From NCBI GenBank assembly GCA_900547555.1, contig URHG01000035.1, positions 1 to 29,089 on the forward strand: a stretch of DNA of 29,089 nucleotides, given 5' to 3'. Origin of the DNA: an uncultured Porphyromonadaceae bacterium. Its GTDB lineage: Bacteria; Bacteroidota; Bacteroidia; Bacteroidales; UBA11471. The notes below the pieces were generated by a model. That model saw only the letters and a list, made by a program, of their open reading frames with translations. It did not search any database and was not told the origin of the DNA. Numbering within the stretch: the stretch's first letter is position 1; each line of letters begins with the position of its first letter. The translations under genes were made by a program, and so were the position numbers. This document shows, in pieces, positions 1 through 8,167 of this stretch.

Positions 1-219
1 GACGGATTGGGTGGACGTACCATCATCTCGGGTATCGCCAAACATTACCGCCCCGAAGATCTTGTCGGCAAACAAGTATGTTTCGTCGCCAACCTCGCAC
101 CGCGTAAACTCAAAGGCATCGAATCGCAAGGCATGATACTATCGGCCGAAGATGCCGACGGCCGTCTCGTCGTCGTCTCTCCTCAGGACGACGTAGCCTC
201 CGGCTCGTGTGTAAAATAA
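1..219 (+). CDS. metG: Methionyl-tRNA synthetase, C-terminal end (partial)
   Basis: The open frame runs in from the left edge and gives 72 residues before TAA. They match the C-terminal tRNA-binding OB-fold (EMAPII/Trbp111 type) that many bacterial methionyl-tRNA synthetases carry as an appendix. Visible hallmarks are the GGRTIISGIAKHY strand near the start, the VCFVANLAPRKLKGIESQGM segment and the final VSP..DVASGS stretch. The catalytic part lies outside the window. In MetG this domain dimerises and raises affinity for tRNA. A stand-alone Trbp111/CsaA-like protein cannot be excluded from this fragment alone, but the MetG appendix is the usual source. A strong hairpin terminator follows 13 bases after the stop, so this gene ends its own transcript. 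Confidence 0.85.
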   Translation, partial: DGLGGRTIISGIAKHYRPEDLVGKQVCFVANLAPRKLKGIESQGMILSAEDADGRLVVVSPQDDVASGSCVK

Positions 220-232
220 CTCTTGATTCATC

Positions 233-265
233 TCCACCCCGGTTTCGATCGGGGTGGAATTTTTT
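233..265 (+). terminator. Intrinsic terminator after metG
   Basis: TCCACCCCG (233-241) pairs with CGGGGTGGA (250-258) around an 8-base loop and is followed by a T run (260-265). It sits only 9 bases before the ATG of the next gene. That argues against the alternative upstream GTG start at 254, which would lie inside the hairpin. Confidence 0.85.
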
Positions 266-274
266 CTCCATCTC

Positions 275-1714
275 ATGTCCGATACCCTGAAAAAGAGAAC
301 GCTCAACGCCCTTGTTTGGAGTTTCATCGACAAATGCGGGCAACAACTTCTTTATTTCATATCGGGTATCATTCTCGCCAATCTCCTCACACCCGAGGAT
401 TATGGCAAAATAGGCGTTCTCACGCTCTTTATCACACTATCGGGTATCTTGGTCGACAGCGGATTCGGATCGGCCCTTATTCGCAAAAAAAAAGCCACAG
501 AAACCGATTACAGCACGATATTCTTCTTCAATCTCGCCATCAGCGTTTTTTTCTATCTCATTCTTTTCTTTGCCGCTCCGCTCATCGCCGATTTTTTTGA
601 AATACCGTCGTTGACCCTTATTGCCCGCATACTGTTCATTTCCATCATTTTTCAAGGATTCGGACTCATTCAGCAAGTACGGCTCACCAAGCATATAGCT
701 TTCACGCACTTGGCTCGTATCAATATCATAGCGATACTCGCAGGCTCGACCGTCGCCATCGTCTATGCCTACCGGGGCGGCGGTGTGTGGGCGCTTGTCA
801 TACAGCAACTGCTTATTACCCTGCTTCGCACGATACTGCTCTGGATATACGGACACTGGTATCCCACCGCCGTATTCAGCCCGAAATCGATACGGGAATT
901 TTTGGCATACAGCAGCCACCTGATAGGAACAGGCGTGCTGAACGCCGTCTACAACAATATCTACCCCATGCTCATCGGGAAGGGATACAGCACAGCTTCG
1001 GTCGGGTTTTACACACAAGCACACCGATTCCAAGAAATACCCTCATCGCTCGTCGCCACGATTTTCCGCAGTGTCGCTTTTCCCGTGCTTTCGACGATCA
1101 ACGACGAACCCGAACGTATGATACGCATCTTCGGGAAGTATATCCGTACGATCTCCTTTTTTATTTTCCCGGTAATGGCTCTCTTCATCGTCATCGCCGA
1201 GCCTCTTGTACTGGTGCTTCTTTCGGAAAAATGGGCGACGGTGATTCCCTACCTGCAACGCTTGTGTATAGCAGGAGCTTTTTCTCCCTTCATCATTTTG
1301 TACTACGACCTGTTCAACACCATAGGGAGATCGGACATAAATCTGAAAACCGAAATCGTCAAAAAAATTCTGCTGACTGTCGGCATATTTTTCTGTTTCG
1401 GAAAAGGTATCATCGCGCTCATCTGGTTATGGGTCGCATACACGCTCGCTTCGCTTGCAGCATCGATGTGGCTCGGGCAACGTTTCACCTCCTATCGCGC
1501 CGCACGTTTTATCCGGGACATCGTACCCTGTCTCTTGCTCTCTGCCATAGCCGCAACCATAGCTTGGTGGGTGTTCCTGTCATGTACATCGCTCCTCAGC
1601 CGGCTCATCGTCCCGCTCCTCGTCTTTTCCGTTGTTTATCTATTGGGAACTTACTCAGCCCGGGTCGAAATATGGAAAGAGTTTTTCAAATGGAAAGCCG
1701 AACGAAACAAATAA
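275..1714 (+). CDS. Polysaccharide flippase, MOP superfamily (Wzx/WzxC-like)
   Basis: The 479-residue integral membrane protein has roughly a dozen or more hydrophobic segments spread over its length, the size and pattern of polysaccharide transporters of the MOP exporter superfamily. The N-terminus (TLNALVWSFIDKCGQQLLYF, then ANLLTPEDYGKIG) is the usual opening of WzxC/TuaB-type flippases, which move undecaprenyl-linked oligosaccharides across the inner membrane. The start is placed at ATG 275; an in-frame GTG at 254 falls in the metG terminator. A family 2 glycosyltransferase follows 34 bases later, which fits a surface-glycan function. No promoter of the TAnnTTTG type is visible between the terminator and the ATG, so how it is transcribed is unclear. 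The exported glycan cannot be deduced. Confidence 0.88.
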   Translation: MSDTLKKRTLNALVWSFIDKCGQQLLYFISGIILANLLTPEDYGKIGVLTLFITLSGILVDSGFGSALIRKKKATETDYSTIFFFNLAISVFFYLILFFAAPLIADFFEIPSLTLIARILFISIIFQGFGLIQQVRLTKHIAFTHLARINIIAILAGSTVAIVYAYRGGGVWALVIQQLLITLLRTILLWIYGHWYPTAVFSPKSIREFLAYSSHLIGTGVLNAVYNNIYPMLIGKGYSTASVGFYTQAHRFQEIPSSLVATIFRSVAFPVLSTINDEPERMIRIFGKYIRTISFFIFPVMALFIVIAEPLVLVLLSEKWATVIPYLQRLCIAGAFSPFIILYYDLFNTIGRSDINLKTEIVKKILLTVGIFFCFGKGIIALIWLWVAYTLASLAASMWLGQRFTSYRAARFIRDIVPCLLLSAIAATIAWWVFLSCTSLLSRLIVPLLVFSVVYLLGTYSARVEIWKEFFKWKAERNK

Positions 1715-1748
1715 CTCATACGACTGACTCCCGAAAATTAATCAAGAT

Positions 1749-2498
1749 ATGAAAACACCACTTTTTTCGATTATTACGATCACCTTCAACGCCGAAGCGA
1801 CTCTCGAACCGACACTGCAATCGGTAGCCGCACAACAGGAAAACGATTATGAATACCTCATCATCGACGGAGCTTCGAAAGATGGTACGGTCGCTTTGGC
1901 CCGACAATACGACTGTGTTACCCGCATCATAAGCGAACCCGACCGGGGACTCTACGATGCCATGAACAAAGGCATCAAAGCGGCCACCGGCGAATACCTC
2001 ATTTTTCTCAACGCCGGAGACTCCCTTTATACTCCCGATACATTGAAAAAGATACACGATTTCATCGGAGAAAACCGCCCCGACATTCTCTACGGCGAGA
2101 CGGCAATAGTCGACAGCGACCGACATTTTATCTCTATGAGACGGTTGAAAACGCCCGAAACACTCTCGTGGAAAAGTTTCAGAATGGGTATGCTCGTGTG
2201 TCATCAGGCATTCATTGTACGCAGGGAACTGGCTCCGCTCTATGACCTCTCATACCGTTTCTCGGCCGATTTCGACTGGTGTATTCGCTGCATGAAAAAA
2301 GCCCGCACGATAGCAAACACCCGCCTTATCCTCATCAACTACCTCAACGAAGGAGTTACGACACGACATCACAAAGCATCGCTCAAAGAGCGTTACCGCA
2401 TTATGGGCAAATACTACGGATTCATATCTGTTTCTTTGCTGCATTTGTGGTTCGCCGCACGCTACTATACCACCCGGCTACTGGGGAAACAAGTATAA
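1749..2498 (+). CDS. Family 2 glycosyltransferase
   Basis: The 249-residue protein has a GT-A fold: FSIITITFNAE at residues 6-16, the nucleotide-sugar binding Asp40 in LIIDGASKDGT, SEPDRGLYDAMNKG (62-75), a DxD-equivalent FLNAGD at 86-91, and the acceptor-side ADFDW at 173-177. It resembles the WcaA-type transferases of exopolysaccharide and LPS clusters. There is no clear transmembrane helix, although the C-terminal LLHLWFAARYY stretch could touch the membrane. It probably adds one sugar to a lipid-linked intermediate that the upstream flippase exports; the donor and acceptor are unknown. It is the last gene of its unit, with a hairpin terminator 25 bases after the stop. Confidence 0.9.
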   Translation: MKTPLFSIITITFNAEATLEPTLQSVAAQQENDYEYLIIDGASKDGTVALARQYDCVTRIISEPDRGLYDAMNKGIKAATGEYLIFLNAGDSLYTPDTLKKIHDFIGENRPDILYGETAIVDSDRHFISMRRLKTPETLSWKSFRMGMLVCHQAFIVRRELAPLYDLSYRFSADFDWCIRCMKKARTIANTRLILINYLNEGVTTRHHKASLKERYRIMGKYYGFISVSLLHLWFAARYYTTRLLGKQV

Positions 2499-2519
2499 CG
2501 GAAAGGGTTGAACCCATAC

Positions 2520-2560
2520 AAAAAATCCGGTGATGACAACATCGACCGGATTTCTGTTTT
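2520..2560. terminator. Bidirectional intrinsic terminator
   Basis: AAATCCGGT-GATG (2523-2535) pairs with CATC-ACCGGATTT (2540-2553, one bulged G) around a 4-base ACAA loop. A T-rich tail follows on the plus strand, and an A run (2520-2525) gives a T run for minus-strand transcripts. It lies between the convergent glycosyltransferase and AlkD genes and serves both. Confidence 0.85.
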
Positions 2561-2575
2561 ACAGACCCTCCCTCA

Positions 2576-3307
2576 CTACGAACGTTTCATATACCGGGCT
2601 CTTTCTTCGGACGTAAACTTCTCGATGGCATATCGCAACATGGTACGGGGCATACGATTATAACGAGCTTCCAAAAAATCGACCAGTACCGCCTTATCGC
2701 GCTTGCCTACCTCGCGCAACATCCAACCGACCGCCTTCTGTATAAGGTCGTGCGGGTGCAGGAGCAATACATCGGCCAACTGCAACGTATCGGAAAAATC
2801 TTTGTGGCGGATAAACTTCCACGTGGAAACAATCGATATGCGCTGTTCCCAAAGCGTGCCTTCTCCGGCCAATTTATAAAGCAACGAACGCTCCTTGTCT
2901 TGTAAATAGAATCCAATGATTTCATAAGCCGAGAGATCGACCAAATCCCAATTATTGATATACGTCGTATGCGACAAATAGAGCGAAACGATTTTTTCAC
3001 GCATACGCTCGTCTCCTTTGGAAAACTGTTGCACCCAAACAAGCAAAGCCAGCAAACGGCACTCGTGTACCGCATCATGCAACAGAGGTAATACCTCTTC
3101 GGGAGACAATTTTGGAGCAAAACTTCGGGCGATTTTACGCACCTCGGGCACACGCACACCGATAAAACGATCGCCTTCGCCATAAGCACCGACCCCGGTC
3201 TTAAAAAAGCGTGCCGCCGTCGCAGCATAAGTCTCGGAAGCACAAGAAAAAAGGGCTTCACGAGCTTCTAAAACAGCGTGAGGAGAAATGTCATCGAACG
3301 ATTCCAT
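2576..3307 (-). CDS. AlkD-type DNA glycosylase (DNA alkylation repair)
   Basis: The 243-residue all-helical protein belongs to the AlkD/HEAT-like DNA glycosylase family, which removes 3-methyladenine and 7-methylguanine. The key residues of Bacillus cereus AlkD (Trp109, Asp113, Arg148, Trp187) have good counterparts: Trp120 and Asp124 in INNWDLVD, Arg156 in LWEQRISIVS, and Trp195 in GWMLREVGK, with similar spacing. The start is taken at ATG 3307. A longer in-frame version would run into the end of the preceding dehydrogenase gene and adds 25 residues foreign to the family. Only 10 bases separate it from that gene's stop, so the two are probably co-transcribed. The coding sequence contains a 12-bp palindrome identical to the core of parS (see findings). 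Confidence 0.9.
   Translation of the reverse strand: MESFDDISPHAVLEAREALFSCASETYAATAARFFKTGVGAYGEGDRFIGVRVPEVRKIARSFAPKLSPEEVLPLLHDAVHECRLLALLVWVQQFSKGDERMREKIVSLYLSHTTYINNWDLVDLSAYEIIGFYLQDKERSLLYKLAGEGTLWEQRISIVSTWKFIRHKDFSDTLQLADVLLLHPHDLIQKAVGWMLREVGKRDKAVLVDFLEARYNRMPRTMLRYAIEKFTSEERARYMKRS
2817..2828. promoter_or_regulatory. parS-core-like palindrome TTCCACGTGGAA
   Basis: This is a perfect 12-bp palindrome equal to the central 12 bases of the parS site at 8168-8183. The two outer positions on each side (AC...AC instead of TG...CA) do not match, so it may be a weak ParB site or a coincidence of coding sequence (codons for STWK in the AlkD gene). Confidence 0.3.
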
Positions 3308-3317
3308 CGGGAAAAAG

Positions 3318-4286
3318 TTATATCTGATTGACCTTATCGATAGGGCCTCCTTCAAAAAAATGAATGATATTGCGGGAAACATGAGCAGCCATTTCGTGAC
3401 GGATTTCGACCGTCTGTGTACCCGTGTGCGGAGTCATCACCACATTGTCGAGCTGCGTGAGTTCGGGTATAGGGTAATTTCCGTACTCGAAAACATCGAG
3501 ACCGGCCGCCCATATCTGCCCCGTGCGTAAAGCCTCGGCGAGAGCCTGCTCATCGACAAGCGGCCCCCGAGCGGTATTGATAAGTATTGCCGTAGGTTTC
3601 ATCTTTCTCAGGGCGTCGGCATCGATAAGATGGTAAGTGTCGGCATTATGCGGAGCATTAAGTGAAACCACATCGGCAGTACGCAACAACTCATCGAAAG
3701 GAAGGTAGGTTGCTTTATACTCTCGCTCGACCCCCTCATCGAGGCGATGACGGTTGTGATACACGATTTTCATGCCGGCGGCGATAGCACGACGGGCCAA
3801 AGCACGACCTATACGCCCCATACCGACGATTCCCAATGTCGCCCCGTAAAGGGAATGTCCGAGGTTGGCAAGCAGCTCGACTTTTACCGAACCGGGAATA
3901 CGTAACCGGCGGTCGAGTTCCGATATACGGCGGCTGGCAGCCAGCAATAACCCCATCGCTTGGTCGGCCGTAGGCTCGGTTACCGGGTCGGGCGTATTGG
4001 TTACCTGTATCCCTTTGAGCGTTGCATAAGGTATATCGATATTATCGTAACCCACAGCGTAATTCGAGACGATTTTCAATTTCGGAGCTGCGTCCATAAG
4101 ACGCTTATCGACCGGGAAGTTGTACATCGATTGCAAAGCGTCGTAATCGGCAATCATGCCCAACACTTCATCGTAAGAAAACGACTCGACCCCTTCGGGC
4201 GGAAATGTTACATCGTATTTTTGCATCAGTTCGGCATAGCCGTCGCGCCACATATTGTAAGTAACCAATACCTTCTTCTTTTCCAT
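3318..4286 (-). CDS. NAD(P)-dependent D-2-hydroxyacid dehydrogenase
   Basis: The 322-residue protein is of the D-isomer-specific 2-hydroxyacid dehydrogenase family. The catalytic domain wraps around a Rossmann fold with GMGRIG at 155-160. The family triad is present: Arg240 in NTARGPLVD, Glu267 in GLDVFEYG and His287 in MTPHTGTQT. Members reduce glyoxylate, hydroxypyruvate or other 2-keto acids; the sequence does not settle the substrate. The segment after the Glu (YGNYPIP) differs from the common DVFExEP form. The start is placed at ATG 4286 (MEKKKVLV); seven further in-frame residues upstream look like leader. It is the first gene of a two-gene minus-strand unit with the AlkD gene and diverges from the SpmA-SpmB gene. 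Confidence 0.88.
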   Translation of the reverse strand: MEKKKVLVTYNMWRDGYAELMQKYDVTFPPEGVESFSYDEVLGMIADYDALQSMYNFPVDKRLMDAAPKLKIVSNYAVGYDNIDIPYATLKGIQVTNTPDPVTEPTADQAMGLLLAASRRISELDRRLRIPGSVKVELLANLGHSLYGATLGIVGMGRIGRALARRAIAAGMKIVYHNRHRLDEGVEREYKATYLPFDELLRTADVVSLNAPHNADTYHLIDADALRKMKPTAILINTARGPLVDEQALAEALRTGQIWAAGLDVFEYGNYPIPELTQLDNVVMTPHTGTQTVEIRHEMAAHVSRNIIHFFEGGPIDKVNQI

Positions 4287-4304
4287 AATCGTGAAATTTG
4301 GGCA

Positions 4305-4312
4305 CAAAAATA
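4305..4312 (-). promoter_or_regulatory. -7 promoter element for the dehydrogenase-AlkD unit
   Basis: Read on the minus strand this is TATTTTTG, a full match to the Bacteroidota -7 consensus TAnnTTTG, 18 bases upstream of the ATG. No convincing -33 TTTG was found at the usual distance. Confidence 0.5.
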
Positions 4313-4444
4313 GCGATTTTTCCTTCCAAGAGAAAGTTATTTACCGTTTTCCCGGGCATGGAATTTATATAAATCACCCTAAACAAGCACTCTGACAAAA
4401 TGCAAATACTACTCATTTTTCTTTTCGACCTCATATAAAAAATC

Positions 4445-4452
4445 TATTTTTG
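4445..4452 (+). promoter_or_regulatory. -7 promoter element for the SpmA-SpmB gene
   Basis: TATTTTTG matches TAnnTTTG, 26 bases before the ATG at 4479. The upstream region is T-rich but has no clear TTTG box. The 192-base gap 4287-4478 is a divergent promoter region. Confidence 0.55.
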
Positions 4453-4478
4453 CAGGAACTACCACAAAAACACGAGTC

Positions 4479-5711
4479 ATGGTTCTGAATTACATCTGGA
4501 TCTTTTTTTTCATCACCGCATTTGTCGTTGCCGTCATACAAACACTTTTCTACGGCAACCTCGACATTTGGAGCAAAATCATGAACTCGACATTCTCTTC
4601 GGCCAAAACCGCCTTTGAAATATCCCTGGGATTGACCGGAGTTTTATCCTTATGGCTGGGGTTGATGAAAATCGGCGAGCGTGGCGGCGTCATCGCCACT
4701 TTCTCCCGTTGGATAAGTCCCCTATTCACCCGGTTATTTCCTGATCTGCCGAAAAATCATCCTGCTTTCGGTTCTATCTTTATGAATATATCGGCCAATA
4801 TGTTGGGGCTCGACAACGCCGCAACGCCACTGGGACTGAAAGCCATGAAAGAGATGCAGGAAATCAATCCCCGTAAAGAAACAGCCAGTAATCCCATGAT
4901 CATGTTTCTCGTGCTCAACACGACGGGACTGACCATCGTTCCTCTCGGCGTCATGGTATATCGGGCCCAAATGGGTGCGGCCAACCCGTCGGACATCTTT
5001 CTGCCCATACTCATCGCCACTTTCTGCTCGACACTCGTAGGGCTCATAGCCGTATGCATAAAACAACGCATCAATCTACTCGATAAAGTAATCCTCGGAA
5101 CCCTCGGCGGCCTCACGATACTTATCGGCGGAATACTCGTTCTCTTCTCCCAATTACCACCCGAAAAAGTCTCGCTTTATTCGGGATTCGGAGCAAACTG
5201 CCTGTTGTTTTCCATCGTTACCGGATTTCTCATATCGGGCATACATAAGAAAATCAATGTATACGAAGCCTTTATAGAAGGCGCCAAAGAAGGATTCAAA
5301 ACCGCCGTTACCATTATTCCCTATTTAGTGGCGATACTTGTTGCCATCGCAGTATTCCGGGCTTCGGGTGCTATGGATTTTTTCATCGCCGGCATTACCC
5401 GGGGCATAGAAGCGATAGGTATCGATTCCGATTTTGTCGGAGCATTGCCGACGGCCCTAATGAAACCGCTGAGCGGCAGCGGGGCTCGCGGAATGATGGT
5501 CGACGCCATGTCGACTTACGGAGCCGATTCCTTCGTCGGCCGTGTCGCATCGACCATACAAGGTTCGACCGACACGACATTCTATATCCTTGCCGTATAT
5601 TTCGGTAGCGTAGGCATACGCAATACCCGTTACGCCGCCGGGTACGGATTACTGGCCGACTTGGCCGGCATCATCGCCGCCATCGCTGTTTCTTACGTCT
5701 TTTTCCATTGA
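4479..5711 (+). CDS. SpmA-SpmB fusion, nucleoside-recognition (Gate) domain membrane protein
   Basis: The 410-residue multi-spanning membrane protein holds two consecutive Gate-type halves. The first (about 1-195) matches SpmA, with NISANMLGLDNAATPLGLKA. The second (about 200-410) matches SpmB, with EGAKEGFKTAVTIIPYLVAI, ALMKPLSGSGARGMM and STIQGSTDTTFYILAVYFGS. In Bacillus, SpmA and SpmB are separate proteins needed for spore-core dehydration. Bacteroidota do not sporulate, and single-chain fusions of this kind are found there; a solute-transport or peptidoglycan-linked role is likely but unproven. It stands alone, with its own -7 element, between a divergent metabolic unit and the ybeY cluster. 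No strong terminator is visible after it. Confidence 0.88.
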   Translation: MVLNYIWIFFFITAFVVAVIQTLFYGNLDIWSKIMNSTFSSAKTAFEISLGLTGVLSLWLGLMKIGERGGVIATFSRWISPLFTRLFPDLPKNHPAFGSIFMNISANMLGLDNAATPLGLKAMKEMQEINPRKETASNPMIMFLVLNTTGLTIVPLGVMVYRAQMGAANPSDIFLPILIATFCSTLVGLIAVCIKQRINLLDKVILGTLGGLTILIGGILVLFSQLPPEKVSLYSGFGANCLLFSIVTGFLISGIHKKINVYEAFIEGAKEGFKTAVTIIPYLVAILVAIAVFRASGAMDFFIAGITRGIEAIGIDSDFVGALPTALMKPLSGSGARGMMVDAMSTYGADSFVGRVASTIQGSTDTTFYILAVYFGSVGIRNTRYAAGYGLLADLAGIIAAIAVSYVFFH

Positions 5712-5794
5712 AAATGACCGTATAGCCGACAGAAAAGAGGAAGGCCAAAGAACCATTTTTCTCACACGGCCGGCCGATTATCCATACAAAACAT

Positions 5795-5802
5795 TACCTT
5801 TG
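5795..5802 (+). promoter_or_regulatory. -7 promoter element for the ybeY-deoC cluster
   Basis: TACCTTTG matches TAnnTTTG, 28 bases before the ybeY ATG. No clear -33 box is seen. It is the likely main promoter of the seven-gene cluster that ends at 12268. Confidence 0.55.
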
Positions 5803-5830
5803 TACGTTTTTTTGCACAAACAGTATAACT

Positions 5831-6286
5831 ATGGCTATCAGCTATTACGCCGAAGATGTAAAACTTCCGACCCTCCGTAAAAGAGAGACCAATGAATGGA
5901 TACGTACCGTAGCCTCTCTCTACGATAAAAAATGCGGTGATATTGCTTATATTTTTTGTTCCGACGAGAAAATACTCGACGTCAATAAAGAATATCTGCA
6001 ACACGACTACTATACCGACGTCATCACATTTGATTACACCGAAGCCAACCGTATAAGCGGCGACATATTCATCAGCCTCGACACGATTCAAAGCAATGCC
6101 GCATCATTCAGCACTACTTACGGGGAAGAACTATACCGCATTCTCATACACGGGGTGTTGCACTTGTGCGGAATCAACGATAAAGGACCGGGAGAACGGG
6201 AGATCATGACACAAAAAGAAAACGAGGCTCTCACATTGTTACCCGAAGGACTGAAAACGACAATACAACAACTGCAACGGAAATAA
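5831..6286 (+). CDS. ybeY: Endoribonuclease YbeY (rRNA maturation factor)
   Basis: The 151-residue protein of the UPF0054/YbeY family is a single-strand-specific metal-dependent endoribonuclease acting in 16S rRNA 3' maturation and ribosome quality control. The family block is clear: NKEYLQHDYYTDVITFDY (52-69), GDIFIS (77-82) and ILIHGVLHLCGINDK (104-118). The usual zinc motif is HxxxHxxxxxH; here His107 and His111 are present but the third ligand position (117) is Asp. To my knowledge related Bacteroidota proteins share this change, and Asp can still bind metal. It is the first gene of a compact cluster; mnmG starts three bases after its stop. Confidence 0.92.
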   Translation: MAISYYAEDVKLPTLRKRETNEWIRTVASLYDKKCGDIAYIFCSDEKILDVNKEYLQHDYYTDVITFDYTEANRISGDIFISLDTIQSNAASFSTTYGEELYRILIHGVLHLCGINDKGPGEREIMTQKENEALTLLPEGLKTTIQQLQRK

Positions 6287-6289
6287 ACA

Positions 6290-8167
6290 ATGAGATTTGA
6301 TTACGATGTAATTGTAGTGGGTGCGGGACATGCCGGTTGCGAAGCAGCGGTGGCGGCAGCCCGACTGGGATCGGAAACGCTTCTTATCACAATGGATATG
6401 AACAAGATAGCCCAGATGAGTTGCAATCCGGCTGTGGGTGGTATAGCCAAAGGTCAAATCGTGAGGGAAATCGATGCTCTGGGTGGACAAATGGGTATAG
6501 TAACCGATAAAACAGCCCTGCAATTCCGCATGCTGAACCGTTCGAAAGGCCCAGCCATGTGGAGTCCTCGCGCGCAAAGCGACCGGCAAAAGTTCATTCA
6601 GACATGGCGAGAAGTTTTAGAAAACACCGAACATCTTTCCATTTGGCAAGACAGTGTTAAACAGCTGATATTCAATAAAGAAGGAGCTATATCCGGAGTT
6701 ATCACCAACATGGAGGTAACCTTCCGGGCCAAAGCGGTCGTTCTCACGTGCGGAACGTTCATGAACGGACTCATGCACATAGGAAGAGTACAACTTAAAG
6801 GCGGTCGCGTAGCCGAACCAGCCTCATACGGCATAACCGAACAACTGATAGAAAAGGGATTTACCGCCGGGCGAATGAAAACCGGAACACCTGTACGTAT
6901 CGACGGACGGAGCGTACATTACGACCTTATGACCGCGCAGGAAGGAGAAAACGATTTCCACAAATTCTCTTACCTCGACAGTGTACATCGCACGTTGCAA
7001 CAAAGGAACTGCTGGATTACCTATACCAATGAAACCGTCCATGATATTTTGAGAGAGGGATTGCCCGACTCTCCCCTTTTCAACGGACAAATCAAAAGTA
7101 TCGGCCCCCGGTACTGCCCCAGCATCGAAACGAAAATCGTAACTTTTCCCGATAAAACCGAACATCAGCTTTTCCTCGAACCGGAGGGAGAAACCAGTCA
7201 GGAATTGTACCTTAACGGTTTCTCTTCCTCGTTGCCTCTCGATATACAGTTACGAGCCCTACAAGCAATACCGGCATTCAAGGACATTCGCATTTATAGG
7301 CCGGGATATGCCATCGAATACGATTATTTCGACCCGACCCAGCTCACCCATACTCTCGAAACAAAAGCCGTTCGCAATCTTTTCTTTGCCGGTCAAATTA
7401 ACGGAACGACCGGGTATGAGGAAGCAGCCGGACAAGGTCTTATAGCCGGTATCAACGCTCACCTACGTTGCCATAGCGACAAAGAATTCGTCTTAGGCCG
7501 GGACGAAGCCTATATCGGTGTACTCATCGACGACCTCGTCACCAAAGGTGTTGACGAGCCGTACCGCATGTTTACATCACGGGCCGAATACCGCATATTA
7601 CTCCGTCAGGACGACGCCGATATGCGGCTCACTCCGAAAAGCCATGAACTGGGACTGGCCGATAATACTCGTTTCGGCCTTCTTGCCGAAAAAAGAGAAC
7701 ATCGGGATCGGCTGATTCGATTTGCCCAAGAATATTCGGTAAAAATGAATCAAGTAAATCCTGCCCTCGAACAGGCCGGTTACACTCCGATGAAACAGGG
7801 TATGAAACTTATCGACCTTATTCTACGACCGCAGCTCGATATAAAAACCATCGCTGAATGGATTCCCGCCCTGAAAGAACAACTCGACATGATTCCTACC
7901 CGACAGGAAGAAATCATAGAAGCCGCCGAAATATGCATCAAATATGAAGGGTATATCGAACGAGAAAAGCTTATCGCCGATAAAATCGCCCGACTTGAAA
8001 ATATCCGCATCAAAGGCAAATTCGATTACAGTACAATACAACAAATATCGATCGAAGCTCGCCAAAAACTGGCAAAAATCGACCCGGAAACAATTGCTCA
8101 GGCATCTCGCATTCCCGGGATTTCACCCAGCGACATCAACATTCTTTTGGTATTATTAGGAAGATAA
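6290..8167 (+). CDS. mnmG: tRNA uridine-5-carboxymethylaminomethyl modification enzyme MnmG
   Basis: The 625 residues are full length for MnmG (GidA). The FAD-binding Rossmann motif is at 8-20 (VVVGAGHAGCEAA), followed by family signatures such as CNPAVGGIAKGQIVREIDALGG, the conserved CGTFMNGLMHIG and AGQINGTTGYEEAAGQG. With MnmE (not in this window) it modifies U34 in the wobble position of several tRNAs, including tRNA-Gln. Translation is probably coupled to ybeY, three bases upstream. The gene ends exactly where a perfect parS palindrome begins. In many bacteria mnmG (gidA) lies close to the replication origin, and the parS site is consistent with that. Confidence 0.97.
   Translation: MRFDYDVIVVGAGHAGCEAAVAAARLGSETLLITMDMNKIAQMSCNPAVGGIAKGQIVREIDALGGQMGIVTDKTALQFRMLNRSKGPAMWSPRAQSDRQKFIQTWREVLENTEHLSIWQDSVKQLIFNKEGAISGVITNMEVTFRAKAVVLTCGTFMNGLMHIGRVQLKGGRVAEPASYGITEQLIEKGFTAGRMKTGTPVRIDGRSVHYDLMTAQEGENDFHKFSYLDSVHRTLQQRNCWITYTNETVHDILREGLPDSPLFNGQIKSIGPRYCPSIETKIVTFPDKTEHQLFLEPEGETSQELYLNGFSSSLPLDIQLRALQAIPAFKDIRIYRPGYAIEYDYFDPTQLTHTLETKAVRNLFFAGQINGTTGYEEAAGQGLIAGINAHLRCHSDKEFVLGRDEAYIGVLIDDLVTKGVDEPYRMFTSRAEYRILLRQDDADMRLTPKSHELGLADNTRFGLLAEKREHRDRLIRFAQEYSVKMNQVNPALEQAGYTPMKQGMKLIDLILRPQLDIKTIAEWIPALKEQLDMIPTRQEEIIEAAEICIKYEGYIEREKLIADKIARLENIRIKGKFDYSTIQQISIEARQKLAKIDPETIAQASRIPGISPSDINILLVLLGR

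Noticed and set aside
254..274. GTG 254 as start of the flippase
   Set aside because: It lies within the stem of the metG terminator; ATG 275 gives the normal family N-terminus.
3308..3382. Longer N-terminus for the AlkD-like protein
   Set aside because: It would overlap the end of the dehydrogenase gene and adds residues without family similarity; ATG 3307 gives the normal length.
6745..6750. CACGTG core inside mnmG as another parS site
   Set aside because: The flanking bases do not match the TGTTN...NAACA arms; it is coding sequence.
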